Of a stretch of DNA of 64,000 bases, positions 1 through 10,832 are shown one piece after another. The notes beneath the pieces were generated by a model. That model made no database searches, was not told the DNA's origin, and saw only the letters and a list, made by a program, of their open reading frames with translations. Source of the stretch: Lichenostomus cassidix (lineage: Eukaryota; Chordata; Aves; Passeriformes; Meliphagidae); assembly GCA_008360975.2 (NCBI GenBank), contig CM039182.1, positions 106,692,443 through 106,756,442 on the forward strand. The letters are read 5' to 3'. Position 1 is the first letter of the stretch; the number at the start of each line of letters is the position of its first letter. The translations under genes and the position numbers were made by a program.

Positions 1-1516
1 AATATACTATGTGATCCTATGCATTTTAGTTCCAATCCATACTTTTGCCTAACAACTCTAATTATTTTTTTAGGACTTAATAATCTACATTTTCAAGACT
101 TGAGGTTGTTAGAGTCACAAGGATTTTCACATCATAGACCTATTTGAAAGAGATTAGCATTGATCCCTGAATCTCTGTTAATCTTTTCCACATAATTTTG
201 TCCAGTCCAGTCTTAAAAGTACGGGTTTTCATCACTTTGCTCCCAGAAGGTATTGCATTGCCCACAGCTCTGCACTAATTATTCCAAGCTGAGTTACAGC
301 TACTTGAGCTTTCCTGCAGCTCCCTAAAAATTACTTCCTGCCTATATTGAGGTTCTCCTAGAACTTCTCCATACTTGTTTCTCCATGCAGTCCGTCCAAA
401 CACTAATTATTCTTTAATTTAGCACCTATTTGGTCTGTAGCTTTGTTTCCAACTTAATTGGGAATTTTTTAAATCTCAGCAGCCTACTATTGGTTAGCAT
501 TTCTCCATGTACTGTATTTTGTCAGACAAGGAATGAGTGTCAGGATTCACAAAGTCCAGCCTGGTCTGCGACAAAAGTCAAATGTTTCATGATTTCTCTA
601 CTTGTTATTCTTTGCACACCAGAAAACCTAAAAATAGTCCAAAGGACATAAGCTTTGGTGAAAAAATAAAGAAATTAAACATTCTGGACAGGCTTAATTC
701 CTGTAATTGATAATGGCAGACGCCTAATACACCTGTGTGTATGTTCCATTGTATGGTGGATGACTACAGAAGACAAAGACCTATCTTAGAATAGTTTTTT
801 TGGGGGGGGGGTTGGAAAGTGGATGAAAGTATTTTCAAGAATAATACTGTATTAGTAAGTTCTTTAGAAAACAACTACCTTTCATTTAGAAAACAAGTCA
901 ATAGACTGAAAAATTGATGCAGTCTTTAAATCATTCAAGAACATACTTGAACTGTGTGCATACAACAAGGGGTTTGAAACCAATTTATCAAAGATCTTAC
1001 TATGAAGATCCTTGCACTGATTAGGTGGGCTTCCAATTTTACCCTACAGCTCTATCGTCTTTTTTGTGATAAGCACTGCTTTAATTCTCCCACAGAAGAA
1101 AATGGTTTTTAAATCCCTAAACCTATTTTCTGAGTTCTTCTCCAATAGAAAAGCTTAAACTCAGGATACAATTTTGCATTTTGGAGGCAGCCTCTTCTGA
1201 AGCTTTCAACCCTGTAACACTGTTAGGCCTTATGATACAGACAGGAACAGCAATGTAATTGGTTTTGTTGGTGTCATTGCCTGACACCAGATAGAGCAGG
1301 AAGGATTGTAGAGACCAGCTGATACCTTTTTCATACAGAGCTTGTTATTTTTGTTTTCTGGAGGAAAGGTAATTTGCACTGGTTGTGTTGTCATTCGTCA
1401 ATGGGTTGATGCAGTGTGCAGTCAAGCTTCTAAGCAGTGTTTTGTTTTGTTTTCTATTCTTGCCTGGATTCCCCCTTTAACCTTATCAAAGCAGTTAAAT
1501 TTCTTGAACCTATCAA

Positions 1517-1565
1517 GCTGAGCCATGTCAGCATCTTTAGATAGTCGCTGTTGACATGGCTGAGC
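1517..1565. repeat. Inverted repeat forming a 17-bp imperfect hairpin
   Basis: The left arm (1517-1533) contains AGCCATGTCA and the right arm (1549-1565) contains TGACATGGCT, which are perfect reverse complements. The stem extends outward across one G:G mismatch by three pairs and inward by one G:T wobble and two pairs, leaving a 15-nt loop. The size is in the range of a short pre-miRNA-like hairpin, but the lower stem does not continue beyond the 17 positions. It matches no microRNA I know. It could equally be a chance palindrome or a relic of a small inverted-repeat element. Confidence 0.6.
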
Positions 1566-2718
1566 AAAGCTGAATTGATCTTACAGCCCTCAGGACATCC
1601 TGTACAGCATGCATGCTCTATACCACTGCCACATTCCTGATTCAGAGTCCAGACATTTCTAACTCATTTTTGGCAAAGCAAAATGGTTCGTATCACTGAT
1701 GCTAGTTAAGATCATTCTGTTGCCACAAATGCTATCCCAGTAAACTTAGATTGTGCACTAGAGATGTAAAAAGAGGACAGTGATGACATGGCTGTTTGCA
1801 CTAAAAGCAACACCACAAAAAAACTACAATCTGAAGCAACAACAAAAAAACCCCAAAAACCTTGATTCAAGTTGAGCTGTGCCTGTCTATCTGAGAAAGC
1901 AGCAATAAAACAAGGTTAGCTCCATTAAAGAACAAAGTGTGTCTGACAAGGCTTCCAGCTACTCTCCATGAAGAACTTGACAAGTGAATGGCTGTTTTCC
2001 AAGCTGTTAGGCACCCGAGCTACTGCACATTTGCTTGTATCCTATATGTTTTCCATTAGCAGGCATGCACGGTGACAGTAACCCATGAATCATAAAAATC
2101 CTGTCCTTAGCACTGTGAGAAAAAAAATGCCTGGATTTTGAAAAATATGAAACTTCATAACTAGGTCACCAAGGTCACTAAGAGAGCTCAGCCTCAGGAC
2201 AAAAAATTATCTTAATTACTCATTCTGTTTACTTCATTCCTTAATTATATTTGTATCTCCTAACTTTTAAGTAGAGAAACAGAAGAAAATTCTCTTGGGG
2301 CGAAGAATCGCTTTGTTTTTCAAAGGGTCTTTGTTTATGTATTTACATGCCTACCTGCTTGTGTGCCTTTCAGTTAATGGCTGTTTACAGAGTGCCCCCC
2401 AGAGAGGTGACAGACACTTATCAGTGAGCTAATTTCAGTGCAACAGCTAGATCAGTGAAAAATGAATAAGCTTGGTGGCCTATGAAGCAAGGGCCACAGA
2501 TAATAGGGGGAAAAGGAGTTACATTTTAAAAATAAAGGACCAAATACAGGGGCTCTGCGTGTAATGAACTACCTATGCTGGGATACAGAAAAAGTACTGG
2601 CCATACCACTACATAAGCAGGAAAGCATGTTCACTCTGCAGAACCATTAAAGGAATGAAAAGCAGCAACTTTACCATAATCTTTATATACATTAAAGTGC
2701 TATTTGTATAACCACAGA

Positions 2719-2759
2719 CAAAGGTCTCTCCTTATGAGTTGTAGCTCATAAGGTCTTTG
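2719..2759. repeat. Short bulged hairpin
   Basis: CCTTATGAG (2730-2738) and CTCATAAGG (2745-2753) are perfect reverse complements around a 6-nt loop. Outside them CAAAG (2719-2723) can pair with CTTTG (2755-2759) across an asymmetric internal loop. No function is implied by the sequence. Confidence 0.5.
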
Positions 2760-5700
2760 GGGTTCTTTTTAATTCACTGTTAAAATAGAATACTGCAGAA
2801 ATTGTGTTTATCAACAGAGATGCGTGCAAATTCTCCATGCAGCAGTTAATTGCCCAGAGAAATAGTCCCCTAAAATTCTTAAATTATACAGGAAATAGGT
2901 GCAAGAGCCTGTATTGTTGGGGTTTTTTTGTGCTAGAACAAACAAACTACTATGACTTGGGAAACAAAGACTTGAGAACCTGGCAAGCAGAAATCTGCCT
3001 GTTCTGTGATTTAGTGGAGATACATCATTTAAACACTCAAGAAAATTGAGTTAACAGGAGTGAAAATCTGTCCTCCAACACAAACCAGAAAACAAATAAT
3101 TAATAGAATAAAAATTAAGACAGATTTGAGGATTTCTTCTGAAATGGAAATTTTCAGCTTGTGGTAACAAGAACATCGTAATACCAAAGCAAAACTGTGG
3201 GCAATAGGTACTATAATGTCAATCATCTTATTAGCAATGAATAGGCTGGTGATATGGAACAATTTGGTCATCTCTCAAATTATGACTTATTCGAGCATTC
3301 TGATTTCAGAACTTGATTTCAAAAGCATTTCAGACTTCATTTTCCTTAAGAGCAAGGATTTTCATTTATATATTATTCTCTTTCACCTAAAAATCAGTAT
3401 TTAATCATCTCTCATTGTGCTTCTATTCAGAGTCAAGGAATACACTTTAACTCTTTCACAGACCATTCACAAAAAAAGGCTCAGCTGAAACTTGATTAAC
3501 TTGTATGCATGCAGATAGTTTGGAAAGTAATTTTGTTTGTATCTACATGATGATTCAAAGATTGTGATTATTCCAGAATCCACTTGCTGGAAAATTTACA
3601 CTGAATAAAAAACAGATTGAAATGATAACTTGTTTTCCCTCCCTTACTTTACTAGAGCAAGAAGCCAGTTAAAAGTGGTGATGGTTTGTAATTTTACCTC
3701 TGACTGCAAGGCAGTGATTTCCTCAGGAGTCACTTTTTGGGTGTTCAGATTAGAGGCCATAATAACACATGCATTATCCCCCTTTCATTTGTTCAGCCAT
3801 AACGCTGAGCTATAAAATGCCCTGCAATCTAAAATCACTGCCAATGCATTCTGTGCTGGGATCTTCTGTGTGATGCAGAACTTAATCAAAACAACTGAAA
3901 TAAATACACAAAAACTAAACAAAAACCAAAAACCAAACAAAATCAGTTATAAAATTAAATGTTTTAGGTCAAAATTTACCTATAATTTGTAGAAAAATAT
4001 TAATGTGATACATTCTTGCATGTGAGTAACTCATAAAACAGAAATGTGTGTTTTGGGGATTTTTTTTTAATCCATAATTACAGGAGTAACCAGTTGTGTA
4101 CTTTTTGCCTCAAAAAGGTAAAGGAAGCCTTGGGGCAGCTAAATGGTGTGTGACTTGCACAGAGGCAGCATTAACAGTCAAAGGAATTTGGAGGAACAGC
4201 GTCTCTGAGGTAGAACTTCTCACTGGCTTTTCCAGGGATTACAGTAAAACGACATGTTTTGGAGACAGCCTTTGGGAGTAAAGGGAGGAGGGGTAACCAG
4301 ACCAACTGATACTCCCTGGCTTTTTCTCATATTAAATCATCAGTTTTGTTCAACCACAAAGCTGATGGCTGCTGCCAGTAACAGTGCTTCCTAGCTGGAG
4401 ATTCGAGCAGGAAGCAGGTCCTTGGAAGCACTAACATTGGCACAACTGCTAACAGAAACCAAACTGAATCTTGTTCCCACACAGCTTCTGTTGTACTCAG
4501 CTGCTGAGAGCTGGTGAAAAGCAACACCTCAGCACTACTCTGTTCATTATACATTTAATCTCTCATGGAGAAAAAAAGAAATGAGCCACTGTGGTCAGAG
4601 CTAAATATGCTTTTCTCCTGAAGTATCAGCTCAGGTGTCTCCACATCAACTTCCCAACAAGAGTTAAATGAGAGGATTTGTCAAACAGAAACACAGTCTG
4701 TCACACATGAAGTTTTCACTGCTATCCCACATACAAGTAATTGAAAATTGGCTTATATATCTTGAGGACTAAAAATAAAAAGTATGTCTGGCACTTTTCT
4801 GTTAAAAGGGGTTAATAATAAGTGCTGCTTGTGGAGTGTTTTGGCTATTTTATAAGGTTTCACTGGTTTTCTTCTTGCATGCATTTAGAAAGTTTTATTA
4901 TGATATTTTTCTAGCTTGCTGGAATGGGTGAAAAGATCAAAGGAGGACAGTATATAGTAGCCTTGTGTCCCGAAGTGAAATTATGATTCAGTTATTAGCT
5001 CTGCTACTCAGAAGCATACATGAACTAATGCAGCGTCTATCCACTTTGCCTTATCTATTGTGACAAGCCTCCGGGGGGCTGATCCACATGAAATTCATTT
5101 CACATCTCATTCATTGAGTGCCTGGGATTTGAAATACCTTTCTGCTCTTCTAGGTTTCAATAAGCTAGACTGCACAGACTCATTGCCAGCAAAAAGTAAG
5201 AAAGTAAACGCCTCTGTAGAGATGGTGCTTTCGAATTTCCTGTGATGACACTGGAGATGCGCTGACATTAATTTCATGACTTGTGCACATGTGTACCTAG
5301 GACAAGGATGACTTAGAGAATAATCATGCTTTTCAGACCAATGGAAATATGTTTTCTTATATTACAGTTAATATTGAAGTTTATATCATATTGAGTAAGA
5401 AATAGAAAAGATTATTATATTCAATCTGAGATGTATGAAAATGAAAGCTTATCTTTTCTCTTAACATGGACTAAAAAAATGCTCGTGCTTCCCTTTGGGA
5501 AAGTTGAACTATCAGGTATTTGGCAGTTTGTCTGCAGTTTCTGCACAAATTTTACCAATGAAAGCAGTGCAAATGAGAGTCCGCTATTTGTCCAGAACAT
5601 TGGTTTTCATATTTCTAAGCAAAACCTGGGAAAGGAGCAATATTGTTAGAAATATTACAGGAATTTCCTTCAATATAAAAACCCATCATCAAAAAAACCA

Positions 5701-6197
5701 ACTCCCCTCTTCTTTTCATTGCTCCTCAAAATGACCAAAACTGTCACTGCTGGGACACACAAACCAACATCTCCAGCAGCTTATAGGCCTAAAGGAAACA
5801 GGGAAATAATAGTGCTTCTTGCTGCACGAACTAATGATTATCAGATGTCAAAGTGTGAGTTACTGTAGTTTTTATGCAGTAATACTAAATCCTTATGTCA
5901 ACTAATCCTAGGGACCTCACCTACAAAAGGATATGTACCCAGAAAAAGACTGAGATGGACATTAGTTGCCTTCATGCAAGAAGTCAATGTATTTTTCAGA
6001 TTGTCTCTGTGTTTTCTCCCACAGAATGTCTTCAGGAGTGGGGGCAGAGCCCAAATCACCCCATGCTGGGCCTCACATTACAAGACTAAAGAATCAGATT
6101 TACTGTTGGCTCTTCAAGCTCAATGAATCTTTCAAAAGAAATTCACTTATTGGGTCTTTTTATCTTATCTGAAACAAACATCAAAAATGCAAAAGGG

Positions 6198-6203
6198 ATT
6201 ACT
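6198..6203. repeat. Target-site duplication, left copy (ATTACT)
   Basis: This is the 6-bp direct repeat ATTACT immediately before the LTR. The identical hexamer follows the LTR at 6718-6723. Six-base duplications are typical of class II (ERVK/beta-like and alpha-like) retroviral integrases. Confidence 0.85.
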
Positions 6204-6388
6204 TGTAGCAACGTGGGTTTTAGGATTCCATGTGCTCCTTTGTGCCTCTGCTCTGTATACCATTGGTTCATTTTGAAATATGCTCTGCTGTACCCTGAAA
6301 TCTATTGGTGGGTTCCCTATGCCTGTCTTCCCTTCAGACTCCCCGGGACTGGCTCTAGGGGAGAGAGTCCATCCCCTTCCTTTCCCTT

Positions 6389-6394
6389 TATAAG
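6389..6394 (+). promoter_or_regulatory. LTR TATA box
   Basis: TATAAG within TTTATAAGG lies about 80 bp downstream of a reverse CCAAT box and 120 bp upstream of AATAAA. That is the expected U3 promoter arrangement. Initiation would be expected near 6415-6420. Confidence 0.65.
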
Positions 6395-6508
6395 GTGATG
6401 TTCAGATCACTTGAGGTCTTTCCATCTCTGGGCTGGCACCCCTTACCCCGTTCCTGCCTTTCCTCCCCCCTTCTCCTCCCCTGCAACCCCCTTTTCCCCG
6501 TTACCCCA

Positions 6509-6514
6509 AATAAA
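6509..6514 (+). terminator. LTR polyadenylation signal AATAAA
   Basis: This canonical hexamer follows a C-rich tract and sits about 90 bp after the predicted cap site. It would place the end of R roughly 15-20 bp downstream. Confidence 0.65.
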
Positions 6515-6624
6515 CCAATCTGCCAGAAGAGAGATGGAGTCCAGTTCTTCCTTCATATCATGATATTCCTGCTTGAACTGACGTGGTTGGAAGACTGCCG
6601 CCATACCACAGAACCTTGGGGGCC

Positions 6625-6679
6625 GCCCGCCCCGAATTCGGTGGGTTTACACGAACCAGAGACCCGGTCCGGGGCGGGC
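6625..6679 (+). repeat. GC-rich inverted repeat in LTR U5
   Basis: GCCCGCCCCG (6625-6634) and CGGGGCGGGC (6670-6679) are perfect 10-bp reverse complements around a 35-nt loop. The loop itself holds a small GGTT/AACC stem. The surrounding 110 bp carry about a dozen CpGs, in sharp contrast to the CpG-poor flanks. In RNA this would be a stable U5 hairpin. Confidence 0.7.
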
Positions 6680-6717
6680 AGCCGGCCTGTGCCGCCCTCC
6701 CGGACCGTGTTACTACA

Positions 6718-6723
6718 ATTACT
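6718..6723. repeat. Target-site duplication, right copy (ATTACT)
   Basis: This is the exact copy of the hexamer at 6198-6203 and marks the right LTR border. Confidence 0.85.
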
Positions 6724-7222
6724 GACAGTCTGTAGCCTGCCATGCCAAGAGCACTAGCAAAGGCTCAGTGTTTTCAACTGAGGGATCTACATGATCCAGC
6801 TGAGTTACGTGGGATAAGGAAGGGAATCTAATATAGCTGGATCCCGAGATTATGAAAGGATTGCAGTGACAATCAGCATGGAGGAGAAAGCAGACTTGAT
6901 TCTCTGTTACCAGGTTTTCTTTTTACATCCTCAGCCTGAATATTTGTTCATGGGATGAGAAGAGGAGGAGGCTTCATGGTTCAATGTGTAACTCTCTGCA
7001 GCCTGTGAGGAGGATACACATGTGCAAAAATGTGTGCTGCCAACCTGTGAATTGTGAATACTTCTCACACTAACTCTTCTGAGGTGATGCCCTCTTTCTC
7101 CCCTCATCTGCTGGGCAAAGGACAGCCCCTGCAGGGGCCAGGTTGTGAGTACATGTGCAGCAATGGGGAGATGCAGATCCTCCGGGAAAGCTGAGCCTGC
7201 TCCACGATCCTCACTTGAGTCT
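6724..7222. other. Spacer between two LTRs, no gene seen
   Basis: About 500 bp of non-coding sequence separate the two LTRs. No primer-binding site, polypurine tract or retroviral coding sequence was recognised. A 14-bp perfect palindrome (GCCCCTGCAGGGGC) lies at 7125-7138. The spacer looks like ordinary flanking DNA and not the inside of a provirus. Confidence 0.6.
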
Positions 7223-8133
7223 TGTCAGAGACTGAAATAGTTCATGCCTCAAACACTGATATAAAGTTTTGCTCATTGTAACAAAAACTATAGAAAATCT
7301 GTATAGAAAAGCTACAATCAAAGAAGCCTCCCTGAAGACACCTGACTAGCACTTTGGACTCAGATAAGATACTATTGTTCAGACAGGCCTAGGCAGAAAC
7401 AAACAAGGCTGAGGGAAAGGAATGCATCCACAAGAGAGCCAAATGCAGCAGAGATTCCTCCCTGGTTACATTTGGGGTAGAGGAGACCACAGCCAACAGA
7501 AGCCAGGTTCACACAGAATTCCCCCAAAACGAGGCGGGGGGGAGGAGGTTTCAGGTGTGTAGCCTTAACCTCTGGTCAGAGGCAATGAGCACCCATCCTC
7601 GGTTACACAAATTGGCCCAGCTGTGGAACCCCCAACCCCACAGGCCATATTCACAGGACTTTCATGTGACAGGCAGCTGAGGGAGAGTCACAATCCATCA
7701 AAGACCCCCCCAAGGTGCTCTCCAGAGGCCTTGCACCACAGGAGTGCAGGTGATGCAAGCAGAGTCTGCTGCTAGAGGCTGCCCCCTCCCCCGGGGGGAC
7801 ATGCCTGGACATTGCCCCTGGCCTGAGTGTATATTAACCCATGGCATTCTGTGCTTTTGGGGGGACAACCACCACCAAGAAGACCAGCTGGAGAGGATCA
7901 ACGTGACATCGTTGGGATCCATAGATGGAGACATTTTCTTTGTTCTGTCACTCTCTTTGAGACCCTCCCACCTATTTTCTATTTCTTTCCCTACTTTTGT
8001 CTCTCTTATCTCTCTGTCTCTCTCACACATTTACTATCAAATAAAACCCATACTATTGACTGACATGTGGTCTCGTTTGCACCTTAACTTGGGCAGAGGC
8101 ATTTCTAGAAACTCTAATAATTGGGCCTTGACA
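7223..8133 (+). mobile_element. Probable second solo LTR (ERVL-like)
   Basis: The proposed unit begins TGTCAGAGAC and ends CCTTGACA, so TGTCA/TGACA are inverted. The 5-bp flanks are AGTCT (7218-7222) and GGTCT (8134-8138), a target duplication with one substitution. A TATA-like TATATTAA lies at 7830-7837, a long CT-rich stretch at about 7950-8030, and AATAAA at 8040-8045 close to the end, all consistent with a + strand LTR. It does not resemble the LTR at 6204-6717 and so belongs to another family. Five-base duplications and a length near 900 bp fit class III (ERVL) LTRs of birds. The 170-codon open frame at 7744-8256 runs out of the LTR and is not a recognisable protein. The borders are less certain than those of the first LTR. 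Confidence 0.6.
8040..8045 (+). terminator. Polyadenylation signal of second LTR
   Basis: AATAAA follows a pyrimidine-rich tract and lies about 90 bp before the proposed LTR end. It sets the + orientation of the element. Confidence 0.5.
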
Positions 8134-8138
8134 GGTCT

Positions 8139-10304
8139 GTTCCCCTGTCCCCTGAAATTATCCTGGGTGCTCAGCTGCTGCCTGAGGAGATGTATAGAGG
8201 AAAATCAAGACCAGAGCCCTTCTTCCCTTAAAAACCAGACCACAAGTAATCCTTAAGGCACCATACAGCACAATAAGCAAAATCCTTTCAGTGAAATAAT
8301 TTCCTTCAGCTGGATAATCAGTGCTGAGACTAAACCTGAAGATAACAGTACCACAGCTGCAGAAATGTGAATTCTCTGATGAGGTATTCTAGAATCATAA
8401 AAATAAACCACATTCTGAACACTTTCTAAATTCTCCTGAAACAAATTTTGGTACCAAATTTTTCCTTAATTCTTCCTTAATTTCAATATCAGTAATTAAT
8501 TAATTCCTCTTAGGCAACTCTTATGTGCAATATGCTCTAATATAAATAATTTTAACATTCATAATATCTCTAATAATGTGTTCTGATTTTTAAGAGGACT
8601 TATGAAAGTAATTTTACCAAATAGTCAAAATAAGCTTAACAAAATGAAACAGAAAATACCAATTTACAACTTCTGTCTAAATCGACATGCACACGCAAGT
8701 TCTTGGCAGATTTTTCTCATTTGGTCATGTGCAATTTTCAAGCAGTTCCTGAATTACAAAACACACAACTGTGAGGAATCTACAAATAAAGAAATGAATT
8801 TAACAAAGCCATGGGATTCTCTTTGGATAATGGCCTCCCCACAAGTATAATTTTCTTCTTAAGGCAGCTTTGCTTTTCTCAGTCTCTAATGTTTGTTCAC
8901 CCACACACATTCTGTGTGATTTTATGAATTAGTGGTAGGTCTTGACAACACTCTTTCTTTTAAGCACTCGTACCAGGAGATCATGCTCTATATCCCTACC
9001 TCTTGCAGTTACTTTGTTTGAAGTGTTTTTCTAGTTGCTATCATGCATACACAGGGCAATGTGCAAATCATTACATGCAGCATTTTTTTCTTTGATGCTG
9101 AGTTTATGAACTAATGTAAATATTGGTTTCCCTTATAATAAAACACCAGCTTTGCTTCCAGTGCAGTCACTTTTTCTTCATGAAATGGAATTCAATCAGC
9201 TGAAACGTCACTGTAATCTTTCAAAAAGCTAAAATTAGTGGATATAACTTGATTTTGAGATGTTTCCCAACAAAATATGCATCATCTAAGCAGTTAATAA
9301 AAATTAAATTAACAGTTAAGCAAATTATTTTGTTAAAAGTTCAATATTGCTGTTGAATTGTTTGATGTGCATACAACATGGATATGATTATTAAAAACAC
9401 TGAACTGAAATACTGTGACATTTCCTTCACTATGGAACACAAATGTTACCCTTGTAACACTTTGAATTACTTCAGTAATTGGTTCTTCAACTGACAGTAT
9501 AAGTCATATAAAAACATATGCCAATACTGCTTTAAACATCTTGCTAAGAAGGTGTGCTGTATCACTTTGCTATAAATTTAGATTCTACATAGATTTTTAT
9601 ACAAGCCAGATAAGCATGCCCATTTCTCTGTATACTACATATTTACCTTCTGAGCTGGTGCTCTGCACCAAATTAGTGGGGTCTTGTAAAGATAATCAGT
9701 ACTAGAGTGCACTTTTTATTGTGTAAGGAAGTATAATTTACACTACCCTGAACTTTTCAGTTCCATGATTTTGTGCTTGTGATTTTCTTATGAAAAACAT
9801 TTCAGAAAGTCACATCAGTTCTTAGGTGTAATTTCATCTGCTAGTTTTGTATTTTAACATTTTGTGGGGTTTTTTATCCTTTAAATTTTAAGTTTTTGAT
9901 GAAATATAAGGAAAACGGTGTAATATTTACTTGGAAATATACTGCATGGGAAAAAAAGTAAAAAAACAGTTGTCATGCATCTCTAAATTCAATATTCCAA
10001 CCATTATACAAACCTCTGATTCACAATTTTTTAAAGGCATGAACTTTCCCCTTTGTGGAGGAGTGAAAGTTATGAAGTTTTTCCTCCATTCTGTTCTAAG
10101 TCCATTACTTGTCAATACAGGAAATAATGCTTATCCCTATATTTCACCTAGGATAAATTGCTTTATTTAAGCCCTGCATAGATAGAGCACTTATTAAAAA
10201 AGGAGGCAATCCACCTTCTCAATCAGTTGTTGTGTCTGTATACACAGACAAAACTGTGGGTACAACCAGGTGCACTAAGGCGAATTAAGCTAAGAGATGA
10301 GCTC
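8139..10304. other. AT-rich unique sequence, no gene seen
   Basis: No exon or transposon was recognised. A tandem pair of TTCCTTAATT-type units lies at about 8461-8482, followed by AT-rich sequence to 8590. The open frames are below 85 codons and overlap on opposite strands. Confidence 0.6.
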
Positions 10305-10832
10305 ATCCCAAGCACAAATACAGTCTGGGCAGTAAACAGAGAGATGCCAGCCCTGAGGAGAAGGAATTCAGGTGTTGGTTGATGAGAAGCTCAAAATGAC
10401 CCAGCCATGTGTTTGAGGCCCAAAAAGCCAAGTGTGTCCTGGGCTTCATTAAGAGAAGCATGGCCAACAGCTTGAGGGAGGTGATTCTCCTCCTTTACCC
10501 TGCTCTTGTGAGTCCACAACTGGAGTGCTGAATGCAGCTCTGGGACCTCCAGCTCAAGAATATCGTGGACCTGTTGGAGTGAGTCCAGAGGAGACCACGA
10601 AGATGGTTTAGATTAGACATTAGGAATAAATTCTTCACTGTGAGGGTGATCAAATTCTAGAACAAGCGGCCCAGAGAGGTGATAGATGCCGCCTCCCTAG
10701 AAACATTCAGGATCGCATTGAATAGGGCTCTGAGCAGCCTGATTTAGTTGAGGATGTCACTGCTTATTGAAGTGGTGTTGGCCTAGATGATTTTTAAAGG
10801 TCTTTTCTAAGTGATCCTAAGATTCTGTGATT
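10305..10832 (+). mobile_element. CR1 LINE 3' end with internal deletion
   Basis: The left half corresponds to the C-terminal part of the CR1 ORF2 reading frame. In translation HKYSLGS and SPEEKEF can be read before a frameshift, and a clear downstream DNA match to the CR1 reverse-transcriptase tail runs to about 10606. It then jumps directly to the 3' untranslated part (GATTAGACATTAGGAATAAA at 10611-10630), so roughly 200 bp that normally sit between these parts are missing. The element ends with the CR1 terminal octamer-like repeat (GATTCTGTGAT) at 10822-10832. It is 5'-truncated as CR1 copies usually are, carries frameshifts and stops, and is inactive. I recognise the family from memory of avian CR1, and the subfamily was not determined. 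Confidence 0.85.

Larger units (their letters stand above)
1..6197. other. Non-coding unique sequence, no gene seen
   Basis: No exon, RNA gene or transposon could be recognised in this stretch. The open frames are all below about 91 codons, overlap on both strands, and read like chance translations. Visible structure is limited to a T7-G10 run at 795-811, an A-rich patch at about 1800-1862, a 12-bp palindrome (AGCATGCATGCT) at 1606-1617, an A-rich stretch with AACCAAA-like units at about 3895-3945, and two inverted repeats listed separately. An ancient, heavily diverged repeat could be hidden here without my seeing it. Confidence 0.6.
6204..6717 (+). mobile_element. Solo LTR of an endogenous retrovirus (class II-like)
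   Basis: The element runs from TGTAGCAACG to GTTACTACA, so its ends are an inverted repeat (TGTAG/CTACA), and it is bounded by perfect 6-bp duplications (ATTACT). Inside, in + orientation, are two reverse CCAAT boxes (ATTGG at 6262-6266 and 6304-6308), a TATA box (6389-6394) and AATAAA (6509-6514). This gives a U3 of roughly 215 bp, a short R, and a U5 of nearly 190 bp. No gag, pol or env sequence lies on either side, and the 514-bp unit is complete, so it is a solo LTR left by recombination between the two LTRs of a provirus. The 3' part is CpG-rich. The open frames here (about 120 codons on +, 61 on -) are not proteins. Class II assignment rests on the 6-bp duplication. The exact family name would need a repeat library. 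Confidence 0.85.

Noticed and set aside
6395..6757. 120-codon open frame on the + strand
   Set aside because: It spans LTR U3/R/U5 and crosses the target duplication, so it is an accident of the GC-rich LTR.
6204..8133. One small provirus bounded by the two LTRs
   Set aside because: The two LTRs are different in sequence, each has its own ends and flanking duplication, and the 0.5 kb between them has no retroviral genes.
7744..8256. 170-codon open frame on the + strand, the longest in the window
   Set aside because: It lies mostly inside the second LTR, runs across its right border, and matches no family I recognise. LTRs do not encode such a protein as a rule.
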